From the NCBI RefSeq assembly GCF_000027145.1, contig NC_013891.1, positions 992,001 to 1,056,000 on the forward strand: 64,000 nt of DNA. The letters are read 5' to 3'. The notes below the pieces were generated by a model. The model was not told the origin of the DNA and did not search any database. It saw only the letters and a list, made by a program, of their open reading frames with translations. The stretch is from Listeria seeligeri serovar 1/2b str. SLCC3954 (GTDB lineage Bacteria; Bacillota; Bacilli; Lactobacillales; Listeriaceae). Below, piece after piece: positions 39,512-47,739 of the stretch (the first letter of the stretch is position 1; each line of letters starts with the position of its first letter). The position numbers and the translations under genes were made by a program.

Positions 39512-41002
39512 ATGACAAATTTATTTCAAGATGATAGTCTAACGCTACATACAGACTTATACCAACTAAATATGATGAAAGCGTATTTTGATGATGGACT
39601 TCATGAGCGTAGATCGGTGTTCGAAGTTTTCTTCCGAGATATGCCATTTGATTCAGGTTTTGTTGTATTTGCCGGACTAGAAAGAATTATTCACTATATG
39701 CAAAATTTGCGTTTTACGGAAACCGATATTGCTTATTTACATGATGAACTTGGCTTTGATGGGCCATTTTTAGAATATTTACGAACATTTAAATTCAAAG
39801 GAAATATCCTTGCTGCCAAAGAAGGCGAGTTTGTTTTTAAAACTGAACCTATCTTGCAAGTGGAAGCAAGCCTTGCAGAAGCACAATTAATCGAAACTGC
39901 TTTGCTTAACATTGTGAATTTCCAAACGCTGATTGCGACAAAAGCGGCCCGAATTCGTTCAGTAATTGACGACGAAACGTTTGCGGAATTTGGAACGAGA
40001 CGCGCGCAAGAAATGGATGCAGCAATTTGGGGCACACGGGCGGCTTATATCGGTGGTTGTGATTCAACGAGTAATGTTCGAGCTGGAAAGATTTTCGGTA
40101 TTCCTGTCTCTGGTACGATGGCACATGCGATGGTTCAAGCTTATCGCGATGAACTGGAAGCATTTAGAAGCTATGCTAAAACGCATTTTGATTCGATTTT
40201 TTTAGTAGATACATACGATACTTTAAAGTCAGGTGTACCAAATGCGATCAAAGTAGCACAAGAAATGGGCGACAAAATCAATTTTATTGGTATTCGGTTA
40301 GATAGTGGAGACATGGCTTTCTTATCCAAAAAAGCCCGCCAAATGTTAGATGATGCTGGTTTCACCGAAGCGAAAATTTTTGCCTCTAGTGATTTAGATG
40401 AACATACGATTTTATCTTTAAAAGCCCAAAAAGCGAAAATTGATTCATGGGGTGTTGGTACTAAACTAATTACTGCCTATGATCAACCTGCACTTGGAGC
40501 CGTTTATAAAATGGCAGCAATTGCGGATGAGAATGATATTTTACAGGACTCGATTAAGCTTTCTAGTAACACCGAAAAAGTTTCGACACCAGGTAAGAAA
40601 AAAGTATACCGTATCATTACGAATGAAGAAGGTTTAAAAGCAGAAGGAGACTATATTGCCTTAGCTGACGAATCACTGGAAAATGTCGATAAATTAACGA
40701 TGTTCCACCCTGTTCATACGTATATTATGAAAACAGTCGAGAACTTCACCGCGCGTGAGCTACTTGTACCGATTTTCAAAGATGGCGAATTAGTTTATGA
40801 AATGCCTACTTTGGACGAAATTAAAGCTTACAAAGAAGAAAATCTGGCACTGCTTTGGGATGAGTATAAACGTACGGTTCGCCCGGAGCAATACCCAGTT
40901 GATTTAAGTGTCAAATGTTGGAAAAACAAAATGCGCAATATCGAAAAAGTCCGCAAAAGTGTACAGCTTCATTCACCAGTAGAATTAGATATGCCGTTTT
41001 AG
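39512..41002 (+). CDS. pncB: Nicotinate phosphoribosyltransferase
   Basis: PncB joins nicotinate and PRPP to nicotinate mononucleotide in NAD salvage; Listeria depends on such salvage because it needs nicotinate. The 496-residue protein has the N-terminal [11 protein letters not shown] typical of the family, the catalytic-His region [18 protein letters not shown] and SSDLDE for phosphoribosyl binding, and [13 protein letters not shown]. The start is taken at ATG 39512 with TTAGGAG upstream. It forms a two-gene unit with nadE, the next-but-one step in NAD synthesis. Confidence 0.95.
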   Translation: MTNLFQDDSLTLHTDLYQLNMMKAYFDDGLHERRSVFEVFFRDMPFDSGFVVFAGLERIIHYMQNLRFTETDIAYLHDELGFDGPFLEYLRTFKFKGNILAAKEGEFVFKTEPILQVEASLAEAQLIETALLNIVNFQTLIATKAARIRSVIDDETFAEFGTRRAQEMDAAIWGTRAAYIGGCDSTSNVRAGKIFGIPVSGTMAHAMVQAYRDELEAFRSYAKTHFDSIFLVDTYDTLKSGVPNAIKVAQEMGDKINFIGIRLDSGDMAFLSKKARQMLDDAGFTEAKIFASSDLDEHTILSLKAQKAKIDSWGVGTKLITAYDQPALGAVYKMAAIADENDILQDSIKLSSNTEKVSTPGKKKVYRIITNEEGLKAEGDYIALADESLENVDKLTMFHPVHTYIMKTVENFTARELLVPIFKDGELVYEMPTLDEIKAYKEENLALLWDEYKRTVRPEQYPVDLSVKCWKNKMRNIEKVRKSVQLHSPVELDMPF

Positions 41003-41013
41003 GAGGAATTATA

Positions 41014-41838
41014 ATGGAAATCAGAAAAAGAATTTTAGCAGATATGCAAGTAGCAGAAACAATTGATGCACAAGCAGAAATTAGAAAAAGTGTCGATTTT
41101 TTAAAAGCATATTTAACAAAGAATCCGTTCTTAAAAAGCTTTGTTCTTGGAATTTCTGGTGGGCAAGATTCGACGTTAGCAGGAAAAATAGCACAAATGG
41201 CGATAAGTGAACTACGCGCAGAAACTGGTGATGAGGAGTATCAGTTTTTCGCGGTGAGCTTACCATACGGAATTCAACTAGATGAATCGGACCGTCAAGA
41301 TGCCCTTGATTTTATGCAACCAGACAATAGACTTACTGTAAATATTAAAGCTTCAGTGGACGCAAGTGTGGAGGCCCTTAGTGAAGCGGGCGTGGGGCTA
41401 TCTGATTTTGCGAAAGGAAATGAGAAAGCGCGCGAACGGATGAAAGTTCAATACGCGATTGCGGCAATGAATAAAGGTGTTGTCGTTGGAACAGATCACT
41501 CGGCAGAAGCAGTCACAGGTTTTTATACGAAATATGGCGATGGGGGAACAGATATTAATCCGCTATTTCGTTTAAATAAACGCCAAGGCAAGGCTCTTCT
41601 AAAAGAACTTGGTTGTCCAGATCATTTATATTTGAAAAAACCGACTGCTGATTTAGAAGATAATAAACCAGCGCTTCCTGATGAAGTAGCGCTAGGTGTT
41701 ACTTACGACCAAATTGATGATTACTTGGAAGGTAAAACGGTTCCAGCCGAAGCAGCAGAAAAAATCGAAAACTGGTTTATCAAAACCGAACATAAGCGTC
41801 ATATGGCAATTACGATATTTGATGATTTCTGGAAATAG
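41014..41838 (+). CDS. nadE: NH3-dependent NAD synthetase
   Basis: NadE amidates nicotinate adenine dinucleotide to NAD+ with ATP and ammonia. At 274 residues it lacks the glutaminase domain, so it is the ammonia-using form. The P-loop SGGQDSTL sits near residue 46, and [21 protein letters not shown] and the [17 protein letters not shown] loop are the family's substrate signatures. ATG 41014 follows TTAGGAGG, overlapping the end region of pncB's transcript at 11-base spacing. Confidence 0.96.
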   Translation: MEIRKRILADMQVAETIDAQAEIRKSVDFLKAYLTKNPFLKSFVLGISGGQDSTLAGKIAQMAISELRAETGDEEYQFFAVSLPYGIQLDESDRQDALDFMQPDNRLTVNIKASVDASVEALSEAGVGLSDFAKGNEKARERMKVQYAIAAMNKGVVVGTDHSAEAVTGFYTKYGDGGTDINPLFRLNKRQGKALLKELGCPDHLYLKKPTADLEDNKPALPDEVALGVTYDQIDDYLEGKTVPAEAAEKIENWFIKTEHKRHMAITIFDDFWK

Positions 41839-41850
41839 GAGGTTGTTTAA

Positions 41851-42159
41851 ATGAAAGTTGGTTATGGATTATTAACGGCATTTTATACACATCCTGGAGA
41901 GCGAGATCAGTTAGTGTCTATTTTGCTTGAAGCAGCAGAAAGTTTGGAAGAATATAATACGTGTATCCAGTATATCGTTAGTGTTTCAGAGACAGAAGCG
42001 GAGACGATTTTTGTTTCAGAAATTTGGGTCGACAAAGGCCATCATGAAGCTTCTCTTGATAACATTGCGGTAAAGAGCATGATTGCAAAAGCAAAACCGC
42101 TAATCAAAGAAGTCAAACGCATTCAAGAACTAGATATCCTTGGCGGCAAAGGAATGTAG
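41851..42159 (+). CDS. Antibiotic biosynthesis monooxygenase (ABM)-fold protein
   Basis: The 102-residue ferredoxin-like dimeric alpha/beta-barrel protein is recognised by the pattern YGLLTAFYTHPGERDQLVSILLEAA at the N-terminus, a central FVSEIWVDKGHHEASL strand-helix, and the KPLIKEVKR end. It could be a quinol or small-molecule oxygenase or a binding protein; the fold alone does not define a substrate. It lies 12 bases after nadE with AGGAGG, so it is probably the third gene of the NAD operon. Confidence 0.82.
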   Translation: MKVGYGLLTAFYTHPGERDQLVSILLEAAESLEEYNTCIQYIVSVSETEAETIFVSEIWVDKGHHEASLDNIAVKSMIAKAKPLIKEVKRIQELDILGGKGM

Positions 42160-42217
42160 ATATGCAAAACAAGAATGATTCTGGGATTTTCCAGAGTCAT
42201 TTTTTGGAGGGATGAAG

Positions 42218-42622
42218 TTGAAAACATTAATGATTGTCTGCGCTGGCGGAGCGACTTCCAGCTTAATGGCACAAAACGTGGTGAAAAGTGCAGTTTCAGA
42301 AGGATTGGATGCTGTACTTGTTTTTCCCGAAGATGTGAAGTACAAAGATCGTTTCCGTGAAAATTTTGGCGAGCGAGATTTAGTTGTTGTAATGGGTCCC
42401 GTTGGCGCAATAACGGCTGGGAAATTCCGCGATTATAAAGAACAAGTCGATGCAGTGCTAGTCGCGCCACAAGTGAAATACATGTATAAAACTGTAGAAG
42501 AAGTTTTAGGTGAATTAGCGATTCCTTGTGCAAATATTGATTCCCTTGACTTTGGACGAATGCGCGGCGATAAGATTCTTGTCCAAGGTTTAGCGCTGAT
42601 AGACCAGAAAAATTCCAAATAA
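42218..42622 (+). CDS. PTS lactose/cellobiose-type IIB-like protein, orphan
   Basis: The N-terminus (MKTLMIVCAGGATSSLMAQ) carries the Cys phosphorylation-site loop CAGGATSS of the lactose/cellobiose IIB family, followed by a helix as in IIB proteins. At 134 residues it is about 30 longer than a standard IIB. No IIA or IIC genes are near, so it is an orphan that might work with another PTS or be regulatory. TTG 42218 is preferred over ATG 42212 since GGAGGG is correctly spaced only for the TTG. Confidence 0.8.
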   Translation: MKTLMIVCAGGATSSLMAQNVVKSAVSEGLDAVLVFPEDVKYKDRFRENFGERDLVVVMGPVGAITAGKFRDYKEQVDAVLVAPQVKYMYKTVEEVLGELAIPCANIDSLDFGRMRGDKILVQGLALIDQKNSK

Positions 42623-42666
42623 GGTGTTGCAACTTTAGAGGGGACACGTTAAAATGAAAGAAGATG

Positions 42667-42735
42667 AAAAGGACAAGTGATTTGTCCTTTTCTTATTATT
42701 ACCGTGAAGTAACCGCAATTTTGCGGTTTCATTTT
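42667..42735 (+). terminator. Two tandem hairpins between the IIB gene and guaA
   Basis: The first stem, AAAAGGACAA/TTGTCCTTTT (42667-42692), with T-rich 3' side is a good terminator for the IIB gene. The second, AACCGCAA/TTGCGGTT (42711-42728), lies just before guaA with CATTTTA after it and could belong to the guaA leader. Confidence 0.7.
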
Positions 42736-42751
42736 ATAGATAAGGGTGGTT

Positions 42752-44308
42752 TTGTTTAAAATTATGAAAGACTTTACCGAGCAAGAGAAAATTATCGTTC
42801 TAGACTTTGGTAGTCAGTACAATCAACTAATTACGCGCCGTATCCGTGATTTCGGTGTGTACAGTGAATTACATCCGCATACTATCACTCTCGAAGAAAT
42901 GAAAGCACTAAATCCAACGGGAATTATTTTTTCAGGAGGACCAAACAGTGTATACGACAAAGATGCTTTCCGCGCTGACGAAAGAATTTTTGACATGGGG
43001 ATTCCGATTTTAGGAATTTGTTATGGTATGCAATTAATGACTGTCCATTTTGATGGGAAAGTAGAAGCAGCAAAAGACCGTGAATACGGAAAAGCAGATA
43101 TCCATGTAGAAGTACCTAACCGTTTATTTGCTGGACTTCCAACTGATCAAGTAGTTTGGATGAGTCACGGAGACTTAGTAGTGAAAGAACCAGCTGGCTT
43201 TGAAGTAACGACAACAAGCCCATCTTGTCCGATTGCAGGAATTGCTGACGAAGACCGCCAACTTTACGGCGTACAATTCCACCCAGAAGTACGTCACTCT
43301 GAATACGGAAACGAACTACTGAAGAATTTTGCATTAAACATCTGTGGCTGTAAAGGTGACTGGACAATGGAAAACTTTAGCGAAGTCGAAATCGCTAAAA
43401 TCCAAGAAATCGTTGGCGACAAAAAAGTCTTGCTAGCGCTTTCTGGTGGCGTTGATTCTTCCGTTGTTGGCGTATTAATTCATAAAGCAATTGGCGACCA
43501 ACTAACCTGTATTTTCGTTGACCATGGCTTGCTTCGTAAAGGTGAAGCAGACCAAGTAATGACGACTTTACAAGGTGAATTCAACATGAACATCATCAAA
43601 GTAGACGCGAAAAAACGCTTCATGGACAAATTAGCTGGCGTATCTGATCCAGAACAAAAACGCAAAATCATCGGTAACGAATTCATTTACGTTTTTGATG
43701 ACGAAGCAAACAAACTAGACGGCGTACAATTCCTCGCACAAGGAACACTTTACACCGACATTATCGAAAGTGGTACAGCAACCGCCCAAACAATCAAATC
43801 ACATCACAACGTTGGCGGCCTACCAGAAGATATGCAATTTAAACTAATCGAACCACTAAACACGCTTTTCAAAGATGAAGTTCGCGCCCTTGGAACCGAA
43901 CTTGGCATGCCTGACGCAATCGTGTGGCGCCAACCATTCCCAGGTCCAGGTCTTGGAATCCGCGTACTTGGCGAAATCACCGAAGAAAAACTAGAAATTG
44001 TTCGTGATTCTGATTATATTTTACGCGAAGAAATTAAAAAAGCCGGCTTAGAACGCGAAATCTGGCAATACTTCACAGCTCTTCCAAATATCCGTAGCGT
44101 TGGTGTTATGGGTGACGGAAGAACGTATGACCATACAGTGGTTGTTCGCGCGGTGACGAGTATTGACGGAATGACAGCGGACTGGGCTCGTATTCCGTGG
44201 GATGTGCTGGAGAAGATTTCAGTACGGATCGTGAATGAAGTTGCTCATGTGAATCGGGTTGTTTATGATATTACGAGTAAACCGCCTGCTACGGTGGAGT
44301 GGGAGTAG
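42752..44308 (+). CDS. guaA: GMP synthase (glutamine-hydrolysing)
   Basis: GuaA converts XMP to GMP using glutamine and ATP. The amidotransferase domain (about 1-200) has the GICYG nucleophile Cys and FHPEVRH with the triad His and Glu. The ATP-pyrophosphatase domain begins [10 protein letters not shown] (about 230), and the dimerisation domain ends in [11 protein letters not shown] 42752 is taken as the start because AAGGG lies five bases upstream; the ATG at 42764 is too far. The 3' end of this gene is a known insertion site for integrative elements, and element remains follow it here. Confidence 0.94.
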   Translation: MFKIMKDFTEQEKIIVLDFGSQYNQLITRRIRDFGVYSELHPHTITLEEMKALNPTGIIFSGGPNSVYDKDAFRADERIFDMGIPILGICYGMQLMTVHFDGKVEAAKDREYGKADIHVEVPNRLFAGLPTDQVVWMSHGDLVVKEPAGFEVTTTSPSCPIAGIADEDRQLYGVQFHPEVRHSEYGNELLKNFALNICGCKGDWTMENFSEVEIAKIQEIVGDKKVLLALSGGVDSSVVGVLIHKAIGDQLTCIFVDHGLLRKGEADQVMTTLQGEFNMNIIKVDAKKRFMDKLAGVSDPEQKRKIIGNEFIYVFDDEANKLDGVQFLAQGTLYTDIIESGTATAQTIKSHHNVGGLPEDMQFKLIEPLNTLFKDEVRALGTELGMPDAIVWRQPFPGPGLGIRVLGEITEEKLEIVRDSDYILREEIKKAGLEREIWQYFTALPNIRSVGVMGDGRTYDHTVVVRAVTSIDGMTADWARIPWDVLEKISVRIVNEVAHVNRVVYDITSKPPATVEWE

Positions 44309-44309
44309 T
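44295..44309 (+). other. Left attachment-site candidate (guaA 3' end)
   Basis: TGGAGTGGGAGTAGT covers the last codons and stop of guaA. A 13/15 copy occurs at 46782. It is the presumed attL of a guaA-directed element. Confidence 0.55.
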
Positions 44310-44316
44310 CGTAGGT

Positions 44317-44360
44317 GAGCCGAAAACCCTTTGATACCAAGGGTTTTCGGCTCTTTTTTT
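44317..44360 (+). terminator. guaA terminator
   Basis: A 15-bp perfect stem GAGCCGAAAACCCTT with its complement is followed by seven T residues. Confidence 0.92.
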
Positions 44361-44366
44361 ATTTGG

Positions 44367-44384
44367 ATTGCACTTTCATTGCCC
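44367..44384. repeat. Paired ATTGCAC/ATTGCCC repeats at left end (integrase arm-type candidates)
   Basis: ATTGCAC at 44367 and ATTGCCC at 44378 are 11 bp apart, on the same helix face. A second pair with identical 11-bp spacing occurs at 46671. The surrounding 24 bases match at 20 positions between the two places. Confidence 0.5.
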
Positions 44385-44389
44385 TTTTT

Positions 44390-44560
44390 TTATAATTCTT
44401 GTCCAATAAACCTTTTTGTAAATTGATTTTTCTGAGGTTTATCTTGGTTTTCAAGGGCTGGTTTATAGCTAATTATACCCTTTAATTTATTAGCTACTTC
44501 AAAATTACTATTTGGATAAAGATGTCCATAAGTACCAAGTGTTGTCTCAATAGCATTATG
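44390..44560 (-). pseudogene. C-terminal stub of a tyrosine integrase
   Basis: Read on the minus strand, this gives HNAIETTLGTYGHLYPN then SNFEVANKLKGI and a natural stop after FIGQEL. The TTLGTYGHLYPN segment is the C-terminal box of phage/ICE tyrosine recombinases, with Tyr as the catalytic nucleophile. Everything upstream of it, including the Arg and His boxes, is missing, as MerR sequence begins about 90 bases away. It lies tail-to-tail with guaA, as integrases of guaA-inserted elements do, so it marks a decayed element. About 56 codons remain. Confidence 0.85.
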
Positions 44561-44592
44561 TTATACTTTTTATAAATAGCTTATAATAAGTA

Positions 44593-44623
44593 TTGACTTT
44601 GACACCGTGTTACACTTTATACT
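44593..44623 (+). promoter_or_regulatory. MerR-type promoter with 19-bp spacer
   Basis: TTGACT (44593-44598) and TATACT (44618-44623) are separated by exactly 19 bp, two more than optimum. The spacer contains the dyad ACAC-C-GTGT. This is the hallmark of promoters activated by MerR-family proteins, and the MerR gene starts 30 bases downstream, so autoregulation is likely. Confidence 0.75.
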
Positions 44624-44652
44624 TAACTGTAGAAAAAGAAAAGAGGTAGACT

Positions 44653-45657
44653 ATGAAACTTCAGACAATTACTCAAGTAGCTAAGGAATATGAAATTTCT
44701 ACAAGAATGTTACGTTATTACGAACAGGTAGGATTAATAAAAAGTTTGCGAAAAGATAATTATGCATATCGGGTGTATGATGAAGGTGCTGTGATTCGTA
44801 TACGTCAGATCATAATTTTGCGCAAATTACGTATTCCTGTGAAACAAATCATCAACATACTCAATAATTCCGATGCAATTCAAGTTGTTGAAATTTTCAG
44901 ACAGAAAATAACGCAACTAGATAATGAAATTACGGCATTATCGACAGTTAAATCTATTTTAGTACGTTTTGCTGAAGAAATTAATGATAAAGCTGATGTA
45001 CATTTAAAATTACTTGATGATGATATGCTGTTTGCTTCTATAAATGCCCTTTCTTTTTCAGATAACCAAATTAAAGAAAAGGAGAGTATATCAATGGATG
45101 AACTCAATAAAGCAAGTGAAAATTTAAATAAACTAGAAGATAAAGATATTCGTATTATTTACTTACCACCTATGGCTATAGCGGCGGCTTATGCTTCAGG
45201 AGAGGGGTGTGAGGGAAAAGCATTGGATATGATTAGCAAATTTACAAAAGAGAACGATTTATTGAAAATAAAACCAGATGCTCGAAGCTTTGGCTTTGAC
45301 TGCTCTGAAGTATCTATTGAGATTGGTGAAAATTCACGCATTTATGAAGTATGGGTATCAGTACCCGATAATATGGAGGTCCCAGCACCACTTTTAAAAC
45401 GAACATTCAGTGGGGGATTATATGCCGCACATGTGCTGCGGTCATGGGATTTCTCTGATTGGCGATGGTTGACAGAATGGGTTGATGCGAGTGATAAGTA
45501 TGAAAGCGATTGGGGAGCGCCCCGATGGGATTCACCTGAAACAGTTTTTGGACAAGGATTTGAAGAAACACTAAACTTCTATAATTTTGTTCAGAAACAT
45601 AATTCTGAAATGGGTTACCTACAACTTGATTTATTATTCCCTATAAAAGAAAAATAA
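44653..45657 (+). CDS. MerR-family activator with C-terminal effector-binding domain
   Basis: The 334-residue protein starts with a winged helix-turn-helix (TQVAKEYEISTRMLRYYEQVGLI, residues 8-30), followed by a dimerisation coiled coil (about 80-125). A long C-terminal domain from about 150 resembles the GyrI-like effector-binding fold (IYEVWVSVPDNMEVPAPLLKR). Such proteins sense drugs or small amphipathic ligands. GAGG precedes the ATG, and its own promoter has MerR geometry. The likely target is itself and perhaps the next, now broken, gene. It lies inside the decayed guaA element. Confidence 0.87.
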   Translation: MKLQTITQVAKEYEISTRMLRYYEQVGLIKSLRKDNYAYRVYDEGAVIRIRQIIILRKLRIPVKQIINILNNSDAIQVVEIFRQKITQLDNEITALSTVKSILVRFAEEINDKADVHLKLLDDDMLFASINALSFSDNQIKEKESISMDELNKASENLNKLEDKDIRIIYLPPMAIAAAYASGEGCEGKALDMISKFTKENDLLKIKPDARSFGFDCSEVSIEIGENSRIYEVWVSVPDNMEVPAPLLKRTFSGGLYAAHVLRSWDFSDWRWLTEWVDASDKYESDWGAPRWDSPETVFGQGFEETLNFYNFVQKHNSEMGYLQLDLLFPIKEK

Positions 45658-45684
45658 AAAATATAACTAGAGGGGAGCTATAGA

Positions 45685-46298
45685 ATGAAAAATTATGAAA
45701 TTGGTTCGATACTATCATTTGGGAATTATAACTGGCGAGTACTTGATATAAAAGAAAATAGTGCTTTAATTATAACTGAAAATATTATAGAACATCGTGT
45801 TTATCATGATGCGTATAAACAGATAACATGGGCTGATTGTGCGTTAAGATTCTATCTTAATGGTGAGTTTTATAATACATTTTCTGCTACTGAGAAATCG
45901 AAAATAGTTTCTGTAATCAATAAAAATGATGATAATCAATGGTATGGTACAGATGGGGGAGTAAATACCAAAGATAGCATATTTTATTGAGTATTGAGGA
46001 AGTGACATGCCACTACTTTGGTGATAGTAGTTCAAAATTATATGAGCCGGGAAAGAATCAAAGATATTGGTTTGAAAGAAAAGATGATACTAACAATAAA
46101 CGAATAGCTAGATTCGAGGGCAAAACTGGAGTTTGGTGGTGGTGGCTTCGTTCTCCTGGATGAGTAAATGTAAAAGCAGTATATATACACGGTGATGGTA
46201 ATTTGGTAATTCAAGGAAATAATATATTTAAGGGCAATATAAGTGATGGCAAATGTACTGGTGGTGTTCGCCCAGCTTTATGGATGAAATTTTATTAA
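45685..46298 (+). pseudogene. Broken DUF6273-like gene (frameshift and internal stop)
   Basis: The first 101 codons (start with IGSILSFGNYNWRVLDIKEN) have the pattern of DUF6273 proteins. At 45982-45990 the frame breaks in TATTTTATTGAG: adding one T restores DSIFLLSIEEVTCHYFG. The second part then runs through RIARFEGKTGVWWWWLRSPG to an in-frame TGA (46162-46164), and beyond it VNVKAVYIHGDGN ... GGVRPALWMKF to the natural TAA at 46298. One deletion and one nonsense change separate it from a gene of about 204 codons. The strong hairpin right after supports this true end. The ribosome site GAGGGGAG is intact. Confidence 0.8.
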
Positions 46299-46344
46299 GC
46301 TCAAAGTAGCAGCAATCATATTGAAGTGGTGCTACTTTGAGCTT
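46297..46344. terminator. Perfect 15-bp hairpin after the DUF6273-like relic
   Basis: AAGCTCAAAGTAGCA and its exact complement are separated by 18 bases. No T-run follows, so termination may be weak. Confidence 0.7.
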
Positions 46345-46426
46345 AATGATGTATGCTAGGATGTAGTATAAACAATAAGATTTTAAAGAATAAAATAATT
46401 TAATTGAGCTATTACCAATAATTTAT

Positions 46427-46621
46427 ATGGAATCAAATAATAGCGAATGTCATTTTTATTCACGTACTAATAAAAATACAACAGAATACATTTCATATAA
46501 TCCAGAAAACAATCATGAAAAAGAAATGTCAGGCACTTGGCTTTTGAATCGTATTAAAGATCTTATTGATATTTTAAATAATAAAAAGAAGACTATTTTC
46601 ATTTGGTCTTCTAATAACTAG
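46427..46621 (+). CDS. Hypothetical 64-codon ORF, possibly a gene fragment
   Basis: The Asn/Lys-rich product (TEYISYNPENNHEKEMSGTW in the middle) has no recognised motif, no ribosome site and lies in the decayed element. It may be the end of a lost gene or chance. Confidence 0.2.
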   Translation: MESNNSECHFYSRTNKNTTEYISYNPENNHEKEMSGTWLLNRIKDLIDILNNKKKTIFIWSSNN

Positions 46622-46670
46622 ATTGAATATCAAAATTACTTTATCAAGCTTGAGTAAGGCTAAAAACTTC

Positions 46671-46688
46671 ATTGCACTATTATTGCAC
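46671..46688. repeat. Paired ATTGCAC repeats at right end (integrase arm-type candidates)
   Basis: Two exact ATTGCAC copies start at 46671 and 46682, with the same 11-bp period as the left-end pair. Confidence 0.5.
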
Positions 46689-46781
46689 TTTTTCTATTTT
46701 TGTCTTCATTTTATAGAGTTATATAATCTTTTAAAACTCTTTATTATCAATGATATTTGGTAATAATCTATTCCTAGGTTA

Positions 46782-46796
46782 TGGAGTGGGAATAAT
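46782..46796 (+). other. Right attachment-site candidate (copy of guaA end)
   Basis: TGGAGTGGGAATAAT matches the guaA 3' end (44295-44309) at 13 of 15 bases, including ten in a row. It is the presumed attR. Downstream, AAAGCTCTAAAA with TTTTTAGGGCTTTTT (about 46800-46845) forms a terminator-like hairpin. The rest of the gap to 47085 shows no gene I can support. Confidence 0.5.
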
Positions 46797-47085
46797 AAAC
46801 AAAGCTCTAAAACTACATCATTACTGAGTTTTTAGGGCTTTTTCTATGCCGAATGATAACAGTTTTTATTATAATATTTACTTCTATTAAACTGCAATTT
46901 ATAATAGAGAAACTTAGAAAATGATTGATACAAATCAAAGAAAAATAATTCTACCACACTCAGTTATTGTTGTAGCATCACAAGGAATATAGAAGTAACT
47001 TAATGTTTCTAAATGACACCGCCTCCAAATAGCTTTATACTAAATAATATGATACAAACATCACATACAGAAAGGGAAGACAACC

Positions 47086-47370
47086 ATGACAAAAATTCGT
47101 ATTAACAAAGATAAAATGAATACTCATGCAACAGCTCTAGGGGATAGTGCGGGAAAGTTAGATTACTACCCAATGAAAAACGGTAATATGAGCTATACTC
47201 AAACTAATTCTATCCAACTTTTTCGGGAATCGTTGCTTGAATTACTTGAGGGAATAGAAAGCTTTGGTTCGATTGCGCAGGATGATGCGATTCGAATTAA
47301 ACAAATGGGAGAAGCTTTTGCGAAACAAGATAAATCCATCAGTCAAAAGATGAATTTGGAGGTACGTTAA
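47086..47370 (+). CDS. LXG-associated helical protein, TIGR04197/DUF3130 family (T7SS targeting partner)
   Basis: The 94-residue all-helical protein is of WXG100-like size. Near its C-terminus is EAFAKQDKS, an FxxxD motif. That motif marks DUF3130 (Lap1-type) proteins, which bind the LXG domain of the toxin and guide it to the type VII secretion machine. The family is described for streptococcal and staphylococcal LXG toxins; the role here is inferred from motif and position. GAAAGGGAAG precedes the ATG. It is the first of three tightly packed genes ending in the LXG toxin. Confidence 0.82.
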   Translation: MTKIRINKDKMNTHATALGDSAGKLDYYPMKNGNMSYTQTNSIQLFRESLLELLEGIESFGSIAQDDAIRIKQMGEAFAKQDKSISQKMNLEVR

Positions 47371-47739
47371 GTGGATAAACGTAGCCAAGAAGTAGAACAA
47401 GAACTACTACAAATTAAAAAGAGTTTGGAGCAGGAAGAAGATGCTCTGTTTAATGTTAAACAGAAATTGAGACAGCTAGAAGAATTAGAGGGGAATATTA
47501 AGCAAGCTAAATCGGAAATGAATGATTTTCTTTACCATATGCAGGATGTTTGGCAAGGAGAACAAGCTAAAAACACTTTTTGGCAAATTGATGATGATGT
47601 CAGGCAATATGACCAGAAAACGGTAACCATTACTACAGAGATCCAAAATGAATTAAACAAAGAGCAAAAAAAGCATCAACAAAGCATTCTTGCACTTGAA
47701 ACTAAACAACAGGGTTTCAAAAAGGAGATGCGTTTATGA
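47371..47739 (+). CDS. LXG-associated coiled-coil protein (DUF3958/DUF5082-like)
   Basis: The 122-residue protein is almost wholly helical, with heptad-like Glu/Lys/Leu content, and contains a central MQDVWQGEQAKNTFWQID reminiscent of the W-x-G turn of WXG100 hairpins. In LXG operons the second small gene encodes such a partner (Lap2-type), which with the first forms a chaperone complex on the toxin's N-terminus. It starts at GTG directly after the preceding stop with TTGGAGG, and overlaps the toxin gene by four bases, so all three are translated together. Confidence 0.78.
   Translation: MDKRSQEVEQELLQIKKSLEQEEDALFNVKQKLRQLEELEGNIKQAKSEMNDFLYHMQDVWQGEQAKNTFWQIDDDVRQYDQKTVTITTEIQNELNKEQKKHQQSILALETKQQGFKKEMRL

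Noticed and set aside
42623-42751. Purine riboswitch before guaA
   Set aside because: No three-way-junction core with conserved loop sequences is visible, only two simple hairpins.
44309-46796. Intact integrative element
   Set aside because: Only about 56 codons of the integrase remain and no transfer, excision or replication gene is present.
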